Source of the DNA: Bacteroides faecis MAJ27
GTDB lineage: Bacteria > Bacteroidota > Bacteroidia > Bacteroidales > Bacteroidaceae
Direction of reading: 5' to 3'
Assembly (NCBI RefSeq): GCF_900106755.1
Contig: NZ_FNNN01000002.1
Location: forward strand, 62,001-126,000
DNA: 64,000 nt
In this document: positions 27,732 to 36,983 of the stretch, piece by piece
Layout of the letters: each line of letters opens with the position of its first letter
How positions within the stretch are numbered: the first letter of the stretch is position 1
Notes under the pieces: model-generated
The model's input: the letters and a program-made list of their open reading frames with translations, nothing else
What the model was told of the DNA's origin: nothing
Database searches by the model: none
Position numbers and translations under genes: made by a program

Positions 27732-28712
27732 ATGTGCACAAGAGTTGTTTATTCGGGAACAAATGGAATGGTGGCAACCGGTCGGTCTATGGACTGGAAG
27801 ACAGATATGCATAGTAATCTTTGGGTGTTTCCCAGAGGTATGGAAAGAAATGGAGAGACGGGAGAAAACTCCTTGAAATGGGTCTCTAAATATGGCAGTG
27901 TGGTGACTTCCGCTTTTGAAATAGCCAGTACGGACGGAATGAATGAGAAAGGACTGGTCGCCAATCTGTTGTGGTTGCCCGAAGCTAAATATCCGGCAAG
28001 AGATAAAAGCAAGCCGGGACTTGCCATTACAGCATGGGTACAGTATATGCTGGATAACTTCGCCACTGTAGACGAGGCTGTCGCATTCATTGACGAGGAT
28101 ACTTTTCAGGTAGTATCGGACATGATGCCGGATGGTTCCCGTCTGGCGACCCTGCATTTATCAGCTTCCGATGCAACAGGTGACTGTGCCATATTCGAAT
28201 ATACAGACGGAAAACTGACTGTCTATCACAGCAAGGAATATAAAGTAATGACCAACTCCCCCACTTACAACAAACAGCTGGCCCTTAACGAATATTGGAA
28301 ATCAATAGGTGGATTGAGCTTTCTGCCCGGAACCAACCGCCCGTCAGACCGCTTTGCCAGAGCCAGCTTTTACGTAAACGCACTGCCTGAAACGGATGAT
28401 GTGAGGATCGCTGTGGCAAGCGTATTCAGTGTTGTCCGCAACGCATCGGTCCCGTACGGCATATCTACTCCCGAAAATCCGGAGATTTCAACGACACAAT
28501 GGAGAACGGTATCGGAAAGCAAAGACCTGATGTACTTCTTCGAATCAAGTCTGACACCCAATACTTTCTGGGTGAATCTGCGGGAAATGGATTTGTCAGA
28601 AGGTGCTCCGGTACTTAAATTGTCTATTTCCAACGGAGAAACTTATCATGGTAATACGAACAAAGAATTCAAACCGGCGCAACCGTTTAAGTTTATGGGA
28701 GTGAGAGGGTGA
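27732..28712 (+). CDS. Choloylglycine-hydrolase-family amidase (BSH/PVA-like)
   Basis: The 326-residue Ntn-hydrolase has the nucleophile at Cys2 (MCTRVVY), exposed by Met removal, with R18 and D21 in GRSMDW, TNSPTYN and RASFYV as the other active-site parts. The family includes bile salt hydrolases and penicillin V acylases, which cleave linear amide bonds. No signal peptide precedes the Cys, unlike the exported Bacteroides enzymes, so this one should be cytoplasmic. Bile salt versus penicillin V or N-acyl substrate cannot be decided from the visible residues. Confidence 0.9.
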   Translation: MCTRVVYSGTNGMVATGRSMDWKTDMHSNLWVFPRGMERNGETGENSLKWVSKYGSVVTSAFEIASTDGMNEKGLVANLLWLPEAKYPARDKSKPGLAITAWVQYMLDNFATVDEAVAFIDEDTFQVVSDMMPDGSRLATLHLSASDATGDCAIFEYTDGKLTVYHSKEYKVMTNSPTYNKQLALNEYWKSIGGLSFLPGTNRPSDRFARASFYVNALPETDDVRIAVASVFSVVRNASVPYGISTPENPEISTTQWRTVSESKDLMYFFESSLTPNTFWVNLREMDLSEGAPVLKLSISNGETYHGNTNKEFKPAQPFKFMGVRG

Positions 28713-28789
28713 GAAAAATAAGAAGCGAATACGGGAGGTTGTCTTCATTAATCAAATGAAAACAGTCTCCCGCATTATATTACTAAATA

Positions 28790-29254
28790 TTAATTGAAGT
28801 AATACAGGAACACTGCGATTCCTTCCAGCGCTTTTTTGGGCTGGTCTTTGATTTCAATAGCAAACTTGATTTCTGCTTTTGCCACACCACGCAAGTTAGT
28901 CAGTGAGTGTAAAGTAGTCACCAGACGAATACTTTGTCCGGACAGCACAGCCTGACCGAATTTCATCTTATCCATACCGTAGTTAATCATCATTTTCAGA
29001 TTATTTACCTGAATAATCTGATTCCACAAGTAAGGAAGCATAGACAATGTCAGATATCCGTGAGCAATTGTGCTATGATAAGGACTATCCACTTTAGCAC
29101 GTTCTGTATCTACGTGAATCCATTGATGGTCCAGTGTTGCATCTGCGAAAAGGTTGATGCGTTCCTGAGAGAGTTCGACATAATCGGATACACCTATCTG
29201 TTGACCTACTAACTTTTCAAATTCTTCATACGAGTTGATAATAACTTTCTCCAT
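28790..29254 (-). CDS. MaoC-like (R)-hydratase
   Basis: The 154-residue hot-dog protein has the hydratase-2 pattern FADATLDHQWIHVD..A (residues ~36-53), carrying the Asp and His that hydrate trans-2-enoyl-CoA, followed by the TIAHGYLTLSMLP segment of MaoC dehydratases. It would act on acyl-CoA or acyl-ACP thioesters in the cytoplasm. It is a stand-alone gene on the minus strand, convergent with the amidase gene. Physiological substrate unknown. Confidence 0.88.
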   Translation of the reverse strand: MEKVIINSYEEFEKLVGQQIGVSDYVELSQERINLFADATLDHQWIHVDTERAKVDSPYHSTIAHGYLTLSMLPYLWNQIIQVNNLKMMINYGMDKMKFGQAVLSGQSIRLVTTLHSLTNLRGVAKAEIKFAIEIKDQPKKALEGIAVFLYYFN

Positions 29255-29369
29255 AGTCTCATCATTTTATGGGGGTTCTACATATAATTATGAGGGCAAA
29301 AATAGGAAAAATAAATGATATGCCGTCTATTTACCGCACAAATGCAAAAACAAAATACAAGAAAATGCT

Positions 29370-29888
29370 TTATCCGTTGACTGCCTTTTTTAGTGCATCG
29401 CTCAGTATGCTGTATCCTTTACCATTCAGATGTAAATCGTCAATTGTCAGCCCGGGATTCAATCGCCCGTCCTGAAGTAAACGGTCGAACACATCCAGAC
29501 AGACAATTTCCGTTCCTTCCAGTCTGGCATGTATCTTCTGATTAAGCATACGGATAAACTTGTTTACTGCCGTACTATAATCATCATAATCGTTGCGGGG
29601 AAAAATACAAAAGAGATAAGTTTTCAGAGAAGGAATGGCAAGAACAGCCTTCACATAGCGTTCCACATATTCATCTGCATTTTCATCGTTCAACCGGTAA
29701 ATGTCATTGGTACCGAACTGGACTACCACATAACAATCGGAAGTATCCACCGAAAAGGATTCGACATATGCCAAACCTTCTCCGGGAGCACCGTAATTCA
29801 TACATTCCCATTGAGGAAAATAAATATTCAGTGCCCAGAATGCCATGTGACTGTTACCTACGAATGCAAATTTGGGTCTGTCTTCCAT
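29370..29888 (-). CDS. SGNH/GDSL-family hydrolase
   Basis: The 172-residue protein has a GNSH block I (Ser in FVGNSHMAFW), block II Gly (YGAPGEG), block III GTND and a block V DDLHLN. This is a complete SGNH esterase/lipase set. No signal peptide is visible, so the protein is probably cytoplasmic. It is divergent from the pseudouridine synthase, with a strong inverted repeat between them. Confidence 0.87.
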   Translation of the reverse strand: MEDRPKFAFVGNSHMAFWALNIYFPQWECMNYGAPGEGLAYVESFSVDTSDCYVVVQFGTNDIYRLNDENADEYVERYVKAVLAIPSLKTYLFCIFPRNDYDDYSTAVNKFIRMLNQKIHARLEGTEIVCLDVFDRLLQDGRLNPGLTIDDLHLNGKGYSILSDALKKAVNG

Positions 29889-29891
29889 CTT

Positions 29892-29960
29892 ATTGTTCTA
29901 TATTCGTTCCAATTACAGAACAAATATAGAACAATATTTCGTAGATTTACCTTATTTTTG
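29892..29960. promoter_or_regulatory. 18-bp inverted repeat and promoter in a divergent gap
   Basis: ATTGTTCTATATTCGTTC (29892-29909) is mirrored at 29918-29935 with 17 of 18 pairs and an eight-base centre. A plus-strand TATTTTTG box lies at 29953-29960 before the RluA gene. The repeat starts four bases from the SGNH start codon, so it is a candidate operator or a 5'-UTR hairpin of that gene. Confidence 0.55.
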
Positions 29961-29987
29961 TATCCATAATTCTGTTATGACGAATCA

Positions 29988-31637
29988 ATGATACATTTTT
30001 TCGACCAACCGGTTTCCCATATTGCACTACCGGAAAGGTTTACATATCCTTTCAACTATACTCCTCATCCGCTATGCGTATTAGCGGCTGAAGAAGTCAA
30101 AGCATATATTTCGACACAAAAGGAGTGGCAAGAGGAATTGGCTCCCGGCAAAATGTTCGGAGTACTCATAGTACAACCCCAAGAGGAGGAACCTTCCCCA
30201 ATTGGCTATCTCGCTGCCTTTTCGGGCAATCTGGCAGGAAAGAACCTGCATCCGTACTTCGTACCTCCTGTATATGATTTGTTGCAACCACAAGGATTCT
30301 TCAAAATAGAAGAAGAACAGATTTCTGCTATTAATGCCCGTATCAGTGAATTGGAAGTTAACCCTCATTATCTGCATTTAAAAGAAAAGCTGAATGCAGA
30401 AACAGAGCAAGCCAATCTGGAACTGACTCAAGCCAAAGAAAAACTAAAGGCAGCCAAGGAAGAAAGAGAACTTCGCCGCAACTCATCCCCTGCCCTGTCA
30501 GAAGAAGAACAGGCCATTCTTATTCGCGAAAGTCAATATCAGAAAGCGGAATTCAAACGATTGGAACGGGGATGGAAAGAACGGATCAAAACTCTGGAAA
30601 AGGAGATCGCCACTTTTGAAACGGAAACAGATAAGCTGAAGACCGAACGGAAGAAACGCTCGGCAGCCTTACAACAAAAATTGTTCGAACAGTTCCGCAT
30701 GCTGAATGCAAGAGGAGAAATTAAAGACTTGTGTACTATCTTTGAGCAAACCGTGCACAAAACTCCCCCTGCCGGAGCAGGAGAATGTGCCCTGCCTAAA
30801 TTGCTGCAATATGCTTACCTTCATCAACTAAAGCCATTGGCAATGGCAGAGTTCTGGTGGGGAAACTCTCCGAAGACGGAAGTCCGGCATCATGGTTATT
30901 ATTATCCTTCGTGTAAAGGAAAATGTGAACCGATTCTACAACACATGCTGCAAGGATTGAAGGTAGATGAGAATCCACTCTCGGCCAATGCCCACAAGAA
31001 AGAAGAATTAGAGATTGTATTTGAAGATGAATGGCTGGTGGTGGTCAACAAACCATCCGGCATGTTATCCGTTCCCGGCAAGGAAGAAGAGACAGATTCC
31101 GTCTATCACCGTGTAAAAGCCAGATATCCGGAAGCTACAGGGCCAATGATCGTACATCGGCTGGACATGGCAACTTCCGGATTGTTACTGGTCGCCAAAA
31201 CTAAGGAAGCTCATCAACATCTGCAAGAACAGTTCATGAATCGCAGTATCAAAAAGCGTTATGTAGCCTTACTGGACAGGAGCGAACTGAATGGATTACC
31301 GGCAGAAACAGGAACCATCAATCTTCCTCTTTGCCTCAATCCGCTCGACCGTCCCCGCCAAATGATCAGTGAAGAATACGGCAAGCCGGCTGTTACCGAA
31401 TACCGGATTCTGGACTATTCCGATAAGTACATACGCATCGCCTTTTATCCATTAACAGGACGTACCCACCAACTACGGGTACATGCCGCCCATCATCAAG
31501 GGTTGAACTGCCCCATTCTGGGCGATGAACTCTACGGAAAAAAGGCGGACAGGCTCTATCTCCATGCCGAATATCTCGAATTCCGCCATCCCGTTTACGG
31601 AGATATTATCTGCATACAGAAGGAGGCGGAATTCTAA
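29988..31637 (+). CDS. RluA-family pseudouridine synthase with N-terminal extension
   Basis: Of the 549 residues, the C-terminal ~220 are an RluA-type synthase with the catalytic Asp in MIVHRLDMATSGLLL, plus VVNKPSGMLSVPG before it and LTGRTHQLRVHAA after it. The first ~330 residues contain a coiled coil (about 120-230, Glu/Lys/Leu heptads) and a Cys-containing middle segment (YYYPSCKGKCEP). This long form occurs in Bacteroidetes. It should modify uridines in rRNA or tRNA; the site cannot be read from sequence. Confidence 0.9.
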   Translation: MIHFFDQPVSHIALPERFTYPFNYTPHPLCVLAAEEVKAYISTQKEWQEELAPGKMFGVLIVQPQEEEPSPIGYLAAFSGNLAGKNLHPYFVPPVYDLLQPQGFFKIEEEQISAINARISELEVNPHYLHLKEKLNAETEQANLELTQAKEKLKAAKEERELRRNSSPALSEEEQAILIRESQYQKAEFKRLERGWKERIKTLEKEIATFETETDKLKTERKKRSAALQQKLFEQFRMLNARGEIKDLCTIFEQTVHKTPPAGAGECALPKLLQYAYLHQLKPLAMAEFWWGNSPKTEVRHHGYYYPSCKGKCEPILQHMLQGLKVDENPLSANAHKKEELEIVFEDEWLVVVNKPSGMLSVPGKEEETDSVYHRVKARYPEATGPMIVHRLDMATSGLLLVAKTKEAHQHLQEQFMNRSIKKRYVALLDRSELNGLPAETGTINLPLCLNPLDRPRQMISEEYGKPAVTEYRILDYSDKYIRIAFYPLTGRTHQLRVHAAHHQGLNCPILGDELYGKKADRLYLHAEYLEFRHPVYGDIICIQKEAEF

Positions 31638-31666
31638 GAATATTTTCTTCGGCTGTTTTCTTTTAA

Positions 31667-33025
31667 TTATGAAACGGCACTTGTCAGCACCTGCCGTTTC
31701 AACCTGCGATAGACGTAAATAAATGCAGGTATCAGAAACAAATCAGCTGCTACCCATGCCATCGGATCACCGAAACAGACGGCTATAAAGCCAAAAGCCG
31801 GTACGGCACAAATACTGACAAGAATACGTGCAATCATTTCCGACACTCCGGAAAACATGGCAAGATTGGTGTAGCCTACTCCCTGAATAGTATATCGCAG
31901 GATACAGAGTAATCCAAGCATCGGAAAGAAAGAGACTGATATATGCAGGAAAAGTTCTGTTTTCTCCAGAATCTCAACTTCCGAAGGGTCTACAAAAATC
32001 AGAGCAAAAGACTTGGCTCCCACCATCAGGATCAGGAAAGTCACGGCTGTATAGACAACCATCATCAGCGTACTGGCTTTAATCCCCGACCAGATACGTT
32101 CAGGCTTTCCGGCACCGTAGTTCTGGCCGCTAAAGGTAGCCATAGCCATACCCAAACTCTCCAATGGACAGAGGAAGAACATCTTGATGCGCATGGCAGA
32201 AGTAAATGCCGCCACACATGCCGTACCCAGCGCATTGTTTGCACTCTGAAGCATGATACTTCCGATAGCCGTAATGGAGAATTGCAATCCCATGGGAACA
32301 CCAATGGAAAGTAACGTTTTCGCCAGTTTAGACTGATATTTCCGCTCTTTCGGTGTGCCGCGCAGGATGTCAAACTTCCGGTACATATAAATATAGCAAA
32401 GTAAAGCGGAAACTCCCTGCGAAAATACCGTAGCAATGGCAGCTCCCATCACTCCCCAGTCTAATACCAGAATACAGAATAAATCGAGAATGATATTGAG
32501 TATCGTAGCCAACACCAGAAAATAAAAAGGTGTCTTGCTATCCCCCAAAGCACGGATGATACTCGACAACAGGTTGTAGAAGAACGTACAAGGTATCCCG
32601 ATAAAAGTAACAAGCAGATAAGCGTACGCCCCTTCAAAAATATTCTCCGGTGTACGCATCATCTTCAGGATATCCGCGCAATAAATACTAGTCAGAATAG
32701 CAATAACCACAGACATCACAACTGCGAGTTGCAGACTGACAGAGACGTAGCTACGCATCGTACTATAATCTCTTGCCCCGAACTTCTGAGCTACGGGGAT
32801 ACCGAATCCTCCGCAACATCCGTTGCAGAAACCCAGAATAAGGAAAACGACTGATGTGCTGGCTCCGACAGAAGCTAACGCATTAATTCCCAAAAACTTT
32901 CCAACGATTGCAGCATCAACAAGCGAATACGTTTGCTGCAACAGATTGCCGAACAAAAGCGGCAGAGTGAAATTAAAAATCAGAGGTAATGCCGGCCCTG
33001 CCGTCATCTCTTTAGAAGTTGCCAT
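31667..33025 (-). CDS. MATE-family efflux transporter
   Basis: The 452-residue protein has twelve predicted membrane helices and MATE features: LPLLFGNLLQQTYSLVDAAIVGKFLG at the start, and an internal repeat in the second half (GVPMGLQFSITAIGS). It should export drugs or metabolites in exchange for Na+ or H+ at the inner membrane. A minus-strand TATCTTTG box at 33058-33051 lies 26 bases before the ATG. Confidence 0.93.
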   Translation of the reverse strand: MATSKEMTAGPALPLIFNFTLPLLFGNLLQQTYSLVDAAIVGKFLGINALASVGASTSVVFLILGFCNGCCGGFGIPVAQKFGARDYSTMRSYVSVSLQLAVVMSVVIAILTSIYCADILKMMRTPENIFEGAYAYLLVTFIGIPCTFFYNLLSSIIRALGDSKTPFYFLVLATILNIILDLFCILVLDWGVMGAAIATVFSQGVSALLCYIYMYRKFDILRGTPKERKYQSKLAKTLLSIGVPMGLQFSITAIGSIMLQSANNALGTACVAAFTSAMRIKMFFLCPLESLGMAMATFSGQNYGAGKPERIWSGIKASTLMMVVYTAVTFLILMVGAKSFALIFVDPSEVEILEKTELFLHISVSFFPMLGLLCILRYTIQGVGYTNLAMFSGVSEMIARILVSICAVPAFGFIAVCFGDPMAWVAADLFLIPAFIYVYRRLKRQVLTSAVS

Positions 33026-33142
33026 ACGTCTATGTCCTAAAAATTGGCTGCAAAGATACTGAAAAATCCGGTTGAGAGATTCTAAACCTATGCCCTCTTT
33101 TTATTGACATAAGTCAAAAAAAGACGAAATGGCGGAAATCTC

Positions 33143-33349
33143 CTATCTCTTCACCAGTCTTTTCGGCGAACCATGCCAGGAACAGCCCAAACAATAGACC
33201 TCCGTCATATCAAAACCATCGGTAGAAGCTGCCGGATCTTTAGGCACGACTTCTCCATTTTCGAGTACATAGACCAAAAGGCGCTCTTTACGGTCATTCA
33301 CTACATATAGGGCAGCAATCTTGCACTGCGGACATAATAACTTTCTCAT
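33143..33349 (-). CDS. Small zinc-ribbon-like protein
   Basis: The 68-residue protein has two CxxC pairs (CPQCK near the start, YCLGCSW near the end), a likely zinc ribbon. I use the ATG at 33349; a longer frame to 33733 has an unlikely N-terminus and would run through the divergent YgbA_NO gene. A TATCTTTG box (33361-33354) lies only four bases before the ATG, which suggests a leaderless transcript. Function unknown. Confidence 0.7.
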   Translation of the reverse strand: MRKLLCPQCKIAALYVVNDRKERLLVYVLENGEVVPKDPAASTDGFDMTEVYCLGCSWHGSPKRLVKR

Positions 33350-33439
33350 GCCGCAAAGATACGCATAGTTTCCAGCAACAACAACCATTCCTCTTGAAGT
33401 TATTTGCAGAATATGCAATCCGTTTATTATCTTTGCCCT

Positions 33440-33745
33440 ATGGAAACTGATAAAAAGCCACGTATTACTCAGGAAAAGAGAACAGTAGAGATCATGATTC
33501 GTCTCTATTGCCGGAAGAAAGAGAAGAATGCAACTCTTTGTCCGGAGTGCGAAGAACTGCTCCGCTATGCACATGCCCGTCTTGATCACTGTCCCTTCGG
33601 AGAGAAGAAAAGTTCGTGCAAGAAATGTTCCGTACATTGCTACAAGCCTGCTATGCGCGAACGGATGCGGGAGGTTATGCGGTTCTCCGGTCCCAGAATG
33701 TTGCTCTATGCTCCGATGGAAGCGATACGCCACTTATTCTCCTGA
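33440..33745 (+). CDS. Nitrous-oxide-stimulated promoter family protein (YgbA_NO-like)
   Basis: The 101-residue protein has the conserved Cys-rich pattern of the YgbA_NO family: CRKKE, CPECEELL, HCPFGEKKSSCKKCSVHCY. These Cys residues could hold metal or sense nitrogen oxides. E. coli YgbA is induced by NO. A TATCTTTG box (33428-33435) ends four bases before the ATG at 33440, again a leaderless arrangement. It is divergent from the zinc-ribbon gene and convergent with trkH. Confidence 0.85.
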   Translation: METDKKPRITQEKRTVEIMIRLYCRKKEKNATLCPECEELLRYAHARLDHCPFGEKKSSCKKCSVHCYKPAMRERMREVMRFSGPRMLLYAPMEAIRHLFS

Positions 33746-33759
33746 CCGGTAAATTTATC

Positions 33760-35265
33760 CTAATGATTTTTCCAGAATCCCGGATAGAAAAGTAACAGCA
33801 CACTAAAAAGTTCCAGTCTGCCTATCAACATCAGGAAAGAAAGAACCCATTTGGCCAAGTCCGGCAGAGAGTTCCATGAATATGCCGGGCCACAGCCACC
33901 CAATCCCGGTCCCACGTTACCGATGCTGGAAATTACCGTACTGACTGATTCAGAGAAACCTACTCCTAAAAACAAGAGAATCGCCCAGCCTATCAAAACA
34001 ATAATCAGGTAAAAAGCAAAGAACAGTAATACGGTCGTTACAATGGACGGAGATACCGTCTGTTTGTTAATCCGCACCGGAAGTACCGCATTGGGATGAA
34101 GCAGATGCTTGAATTCATTTCGGATGGAACGAGCCACAATCAACAGGCGCATATTCTTGATACCTCCACTGGTAGAACCTGTACAACCTCCCGAAAGCAT
34201 CGCTATAAATAACAATAACCATGTAAAAGGGGGCCACAAATTATAATCATCCGTGGCAAAACCGCAGGAAGTATGTACCGTAGCTACCTGAAACAATGAT
34301 TTACGAAAAGCCAGTTCCCAACCATAATTATTCTGAAATACCAGTGCCAAAGTGATCAGCAGTGTCAATATCCCGACAGATGCCAGAAACCAATGCGTTT
34401 CTTCATCCTTAAACAAACGGCTCACTTTCCCTTTCAGACACATCAGGAATAAAGAAAAATTAATGCTCGAAATAATCATGAAGATAGCAACCACATACTC
34501 TATATACGGAGAATTCCAGTAAGAAATACTGTTTTGTTTGGTAGAATACCCTCCGGTCGCAGTAGTAGCAAATGATTGACAAATGGCATCGAACAAGTCC
34601 ATTCCTCCGAACATCAGCAGAATGGTTTCCGAGACAGTCAATATCAGGTAGATAGTCCACAGCCATTTGGCCATTACATTAATTTTCGGATGTGTGCGGT
34701 CATGAGTTACTCCGGTAGTCTCAGCAGAAAAAAGCTGTACTCCGCCCGTAGTAAAGATAGGAAGAATGGCAATCGTAAAAAAGACAATCCCCAACCCGCC
34801 GATCCATTGCGTGAGGCTACGCCAGAAAAGCATTCCATGCGAAAGAGATTCGATATCATCGAGTATTGTAGCTCCTGTGGTGGTGAATCCGGACATCGTT
34901 TCGAAGAAAGCATTGGTAATGGTATCAATGCTTCCACTAAAATAGAAAGGCAGCATCCCGAAAACCGTAAAGAATAACCATGAAAGAGTTACCACGCAAT
35001 ACCCGTCCCGGCGACTCATCCGGTTCTCCGCTCCCCGTCCGTAAAGTAACAGCAATCCACCTGCTACGGCATTAATCACACAAGTATAAAGAAAATACTT
35101 ATAGTCATCCTCTCCGTATCCCAACGAAATACCGGCGCACAAAAGAAACATTCCCAGCTCAATAAAAAGCAATGCCCCAAGCACTCGCCCTATCATCTTC
35201 GGATTGATCATACTATTGCTTTTGGCACGTGCATACACACTATTATCTGATATATACTCTTCCAT
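33760..35265 (-). CDS. trkH: TrkH-family potassium uptake protein
   Basis: The 501-residue protein has about ten membrane helices and TrkH/KtrB selectivity-loop motifs: SGFTTTGATIL, TATGGYST, SCGFATDD and IGNVGPGLG, one per pore repeat. It imports K+ with a cytoplasmic TrkA-type regulatory ring. No trkA gene is adjacent in this window. It stands alone on the minus strand, divergent from the SDR gene and its repeat array. Confidence 0.93.
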   Translation of the reverse strand: MEEYISDNSVYARAKSNSMINPKMIGRVLGALLFIELGMFLLCAGISLGYGEDDYKYFLYTCVINAVAGGLLLLYGRGAENRMSRRDGYCVVTLSWLFFTVFGMLPFYFSGSIDTITNAFFETMSGFTTTGATILDDIESLSHGMLFWRSLTQWIGGLGIVFFTIAILPIFTTGGVQLFSAETTGVTHDRTHPKINVMAKWLWTIYLILTVSETILLMFGGMDLFDAICQSFATTATGGYSTKQNSISYWNSPYIEYVVAIFMIISSINFSLFLMCLKGKVSRLFKDEETHWFLASVGILTLLITLALVFQNNYGWELAFRKSLFQVATVHTSCGFATDDYNLWPPFTWLLLFIAMLSGGCTGSTSGGIKNMRLLIVARSIRNEFKHLLHPNAVLPVRINKQTVSPSIVTTVLLFFAFYLIIVLIGWAILLFLGVGFSESVSTVISSIGNVGPGLGGCGPAYSWNSLPDLAKWVLSFLMLIGRLELFSVLLLFYPGFWKNH

Positions 35266-35393
35266 AACTCATGAATTACTCTGCACGACTCCCATAGCCA
35301 ATAGTATGCCAAAACAACGGCATTCTTTTTAAACAGCTATCTATCAGCCCAATATTATTTCCACTTTGAAAAAGCATAAAGCCTCCACCCTAC

Positions 35394-35482
35394 CAAAATG
35401 GAAAGGTTTCCTATCAAAATGAAAAGGAGGACTTTCAAAATGGAAAGTTCCCTTTCAAAATAGAAAGATTTGATTATCTTTG
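35394..35482. repeat. Array B: four ~21-base units directly upstream of a promoter
   Basis: Four units with the core CTTTCAAAATGGAAAG or close variants start at 35394, 35415, 35436 and 35456 (periods 21, 21, 20). The core is palindromic (CTTTC...GAAAG). The last unit is followed by TATCTTTG (35475-35482), a -7 box 10 bases before the SDR start codon. The array therefore covers the region from about -15 to -100 of that promoter and may be a multimeric operator. Confidence 0.75.
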
Positions 35483-35492
35483 TTCCAAAAAA

Positions 35493-36224
35493 ATGAAACG
35501 AGCCATTATCATAGGTGCTACCTCCGGTATCGGGAAAGAAGTTGCCAAATGCCTTTTATCCGAAGGATGGCAAATCGGAATAGCGGGCAGGCGCCAGTCA
35601 GCTCTTGATGATTTCCGGCAAATCGCACCGGAGCGGATAAAAGTTCAGGCGCTGGATGTCACTCAGGAAGACAGTGCCGGAAAGCTGGATGCGCTTATTC
35701 ATCAGTTAGGCGGCATGGACTTATTCCTTCTCAGCTCCGGCATCGGTTTCCAGAATATGAACTTGAATATGGAAATCGAGTTGAATACTGCACGTACCAA
35801 TGTCGAAGGTTTCACACGGATGGTGGATACCGCATTTTCCTATTTTAAGCACAACGGAGGCGGACATCTGGCTGTCATCAGTTCGATTGCCGGTACCAAA
35901 GGATTGGGAGTTGCCCCTGCCTACTCTGCCACAAAGCGTTTTCAGAACACTTACATCGATGCTCTTGAACAACTTGCCCATCTGCAAAAGTTAAACATTC
36001 ACTTCACCGATATCCGACCGGGATTTGTAGCTACCGACTTACTGAATGACGGAAAGCATTACCCGATGCTGATGAAAGCCGGTCAAACTGCCCGTCACAT
36101 TGTCCGTGCACTTCATCGGAAACAGCGGGTAGCCATCATCGACGGACGCTACCGCATACTCGTATTCTTCTGGCGAATGATTCCCCGATGGATATGGAAA
36201 CGGATGCCGGTAAAAACAAAATAG
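35493..36224 (+). CDS. Short-chain dehydrogenase/reductase
   Basis: The 243-residue classical SDR has the cofactor motif GATSGIGK at residues 8-15, a catalytic Ser and YSATK (Tyr/Lys), and a C-terminal basic, hydrophobic tail (YRILVFFWRMIPRWIWKRM) that may touch the membrane. NADPH preference is suggested by GRRQS after beta-2. Substrate unknown. The gene sits directly behind array B and its -7 box. Confidence 0.9.
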   Translation: MKRAIIIGATSGIGKEVAKCLLSEGWQIGIAGRRQSALDDFRQIAPERIKVQALDVTQEDSAGKLDALIHQLGGMDLFLLSSGIGFQNMNLNMEIELNTARTNVEGFTRMVDTAFSYFKHNGGGHLAVISSIAGTKGLGVAPAYSATKRFQNTYIDALEQLAHLQKLNIHFTDIRPGFVATDLLNDGKHYPMLMKAGQTARHIVRALHRKQRVAIIDGRYRILVFFWRMIPRWIWKRMPVKTK

Positions 36225-36323
36225 CAAGATTGGATAACCGAATACCGATGAAAAGCAACTATATTTGTAAGCAGATAAAAGAGAGTTATTTATCATACTT
36301 TTAATCACTTAAATAAATAAAAG

Positions 36324-36593
36324 ATGGAACAGAAAATTTGTCAGAGTTGTGCTATGCCGATAGATGAGTCTACATTCGGAACAGAAGCCGATGGCAGTAA
36401 AAATCAAGAGTATTGCCATTATTGCTATGCAAACGGGCAGTTTACCAAAGAATGTACCATGGATGAAATGATTGAGCTCAACCTGAACTACCTTGATGAG
36501 TTTAATAAGGATTCGGAAGTGAAGTACACGATAGATGAGGCGCGGGTAACGATGAAAGAGTTCTTCCCTCAACTTAAAAGATGGAAACTATAA
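36324..36593 (+). CDS. Putative zinc-ribbon protein
   Basis: The 89-residue protein has CQSCAMP near the start and CHYCYANGQF at ~32-41, the two knuckles of a putative zinc-ribbon family found in many bacteria (Zn_ribbon_2). The rest is helical. A TATATTTG box lies at 36260-36267. Function unknown. Confidence 0.82.
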   Translation: MEQKICQSCAMPIDESTFGTEADGSKNQEYCHYCYANGQFTKECTMDEMIELNLNYLDEFNKDSEVKYTIDEARVTMKEFFPQLKRWKL

Positions 36594-36600
36594 ACTAAAA

Positions 36601-36699
36601 AGGGACTGACCCGAAAGTTCTTCTTCCAAACGTTTCTTTGTTACCAATATCCATTGCCACAAAGAGAAAATAACTTTTCGTTCTTTTAGGTCAGCCCCT
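36601..36699. repeat. 99-base imperfect inverted repeat between convergent genes
   Basis: The 20-base ends (36601-36620 and 36680-36699) are inverted copies with about 16 of 20 matches; the outer cores are AGGGACTGACC and GGTCAGCCCCT. The loop is about 60 bases. Such GGGGCTGACC-type hairpins look like dispersed REP/MITE-like elements or a bidirectional terminator; copies elsewhere in the genome cannot be seen here. Confidence 0.55.
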
Positions 36700-36705
36700 G
36701 TTTAT

Positions 36706-36978
36706 CTAATTATCCGCATTCATCTCCGGATGGCGTTCAAGCCATCTCACAGCATAAGAGCAGGTAGCTTTCGGCTTCATCCCGTTGGCGAGTGCAAAGT
36801 CATAAGCAGCTTTCACCAGTGCGGCAGCAATCCCCCGTCCTTCTATCGGTTTGGGGACGATGGTATGAATAATATCGAGATAATCACCTAACAGGCGATA
36901 TTCTACAAAAGCGGTGCGACCGTCAACTTCCGTCTTGAACAGTTTCTGTTCGGGCTGATGAGTAATTTCGTAATCCAT
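36706..36978 (-). CDS. Short GNAT-like acetyltransferase (Acetyltransf_CG type)
   Basis: The 90-residue protein is a minimal GNAT of the YjdJ/Gtt1 type, with VPKPIEGRGIAAALVKAAYDFA (acetyl-CoA loop) and CSYAVRWLERHPE at the end. It starts five bases after the epimerase-lipocalin stop on the same strand and is probably co-transcribed with it. Substrate unknown. Confidence 0.88.
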   Translation of the reverse strand: MDYEITHQPEQKLFKTEVDGRTAFVEYRLLGDYLDIIHTIVPKPIEGRGIAAALVKAAYDFALANGMKPKATCSYAVRWLERHPEMNADN

Positions 36979-36983
36979 GATGT

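Noticed and set aside
33143..33733. Extension of the small zinc-ribbon gene to 196 residues
   Set aside because: The extra N-terminus is antisense to the YgbA_NO gene, which has conserved cysteines and its own promoter box.
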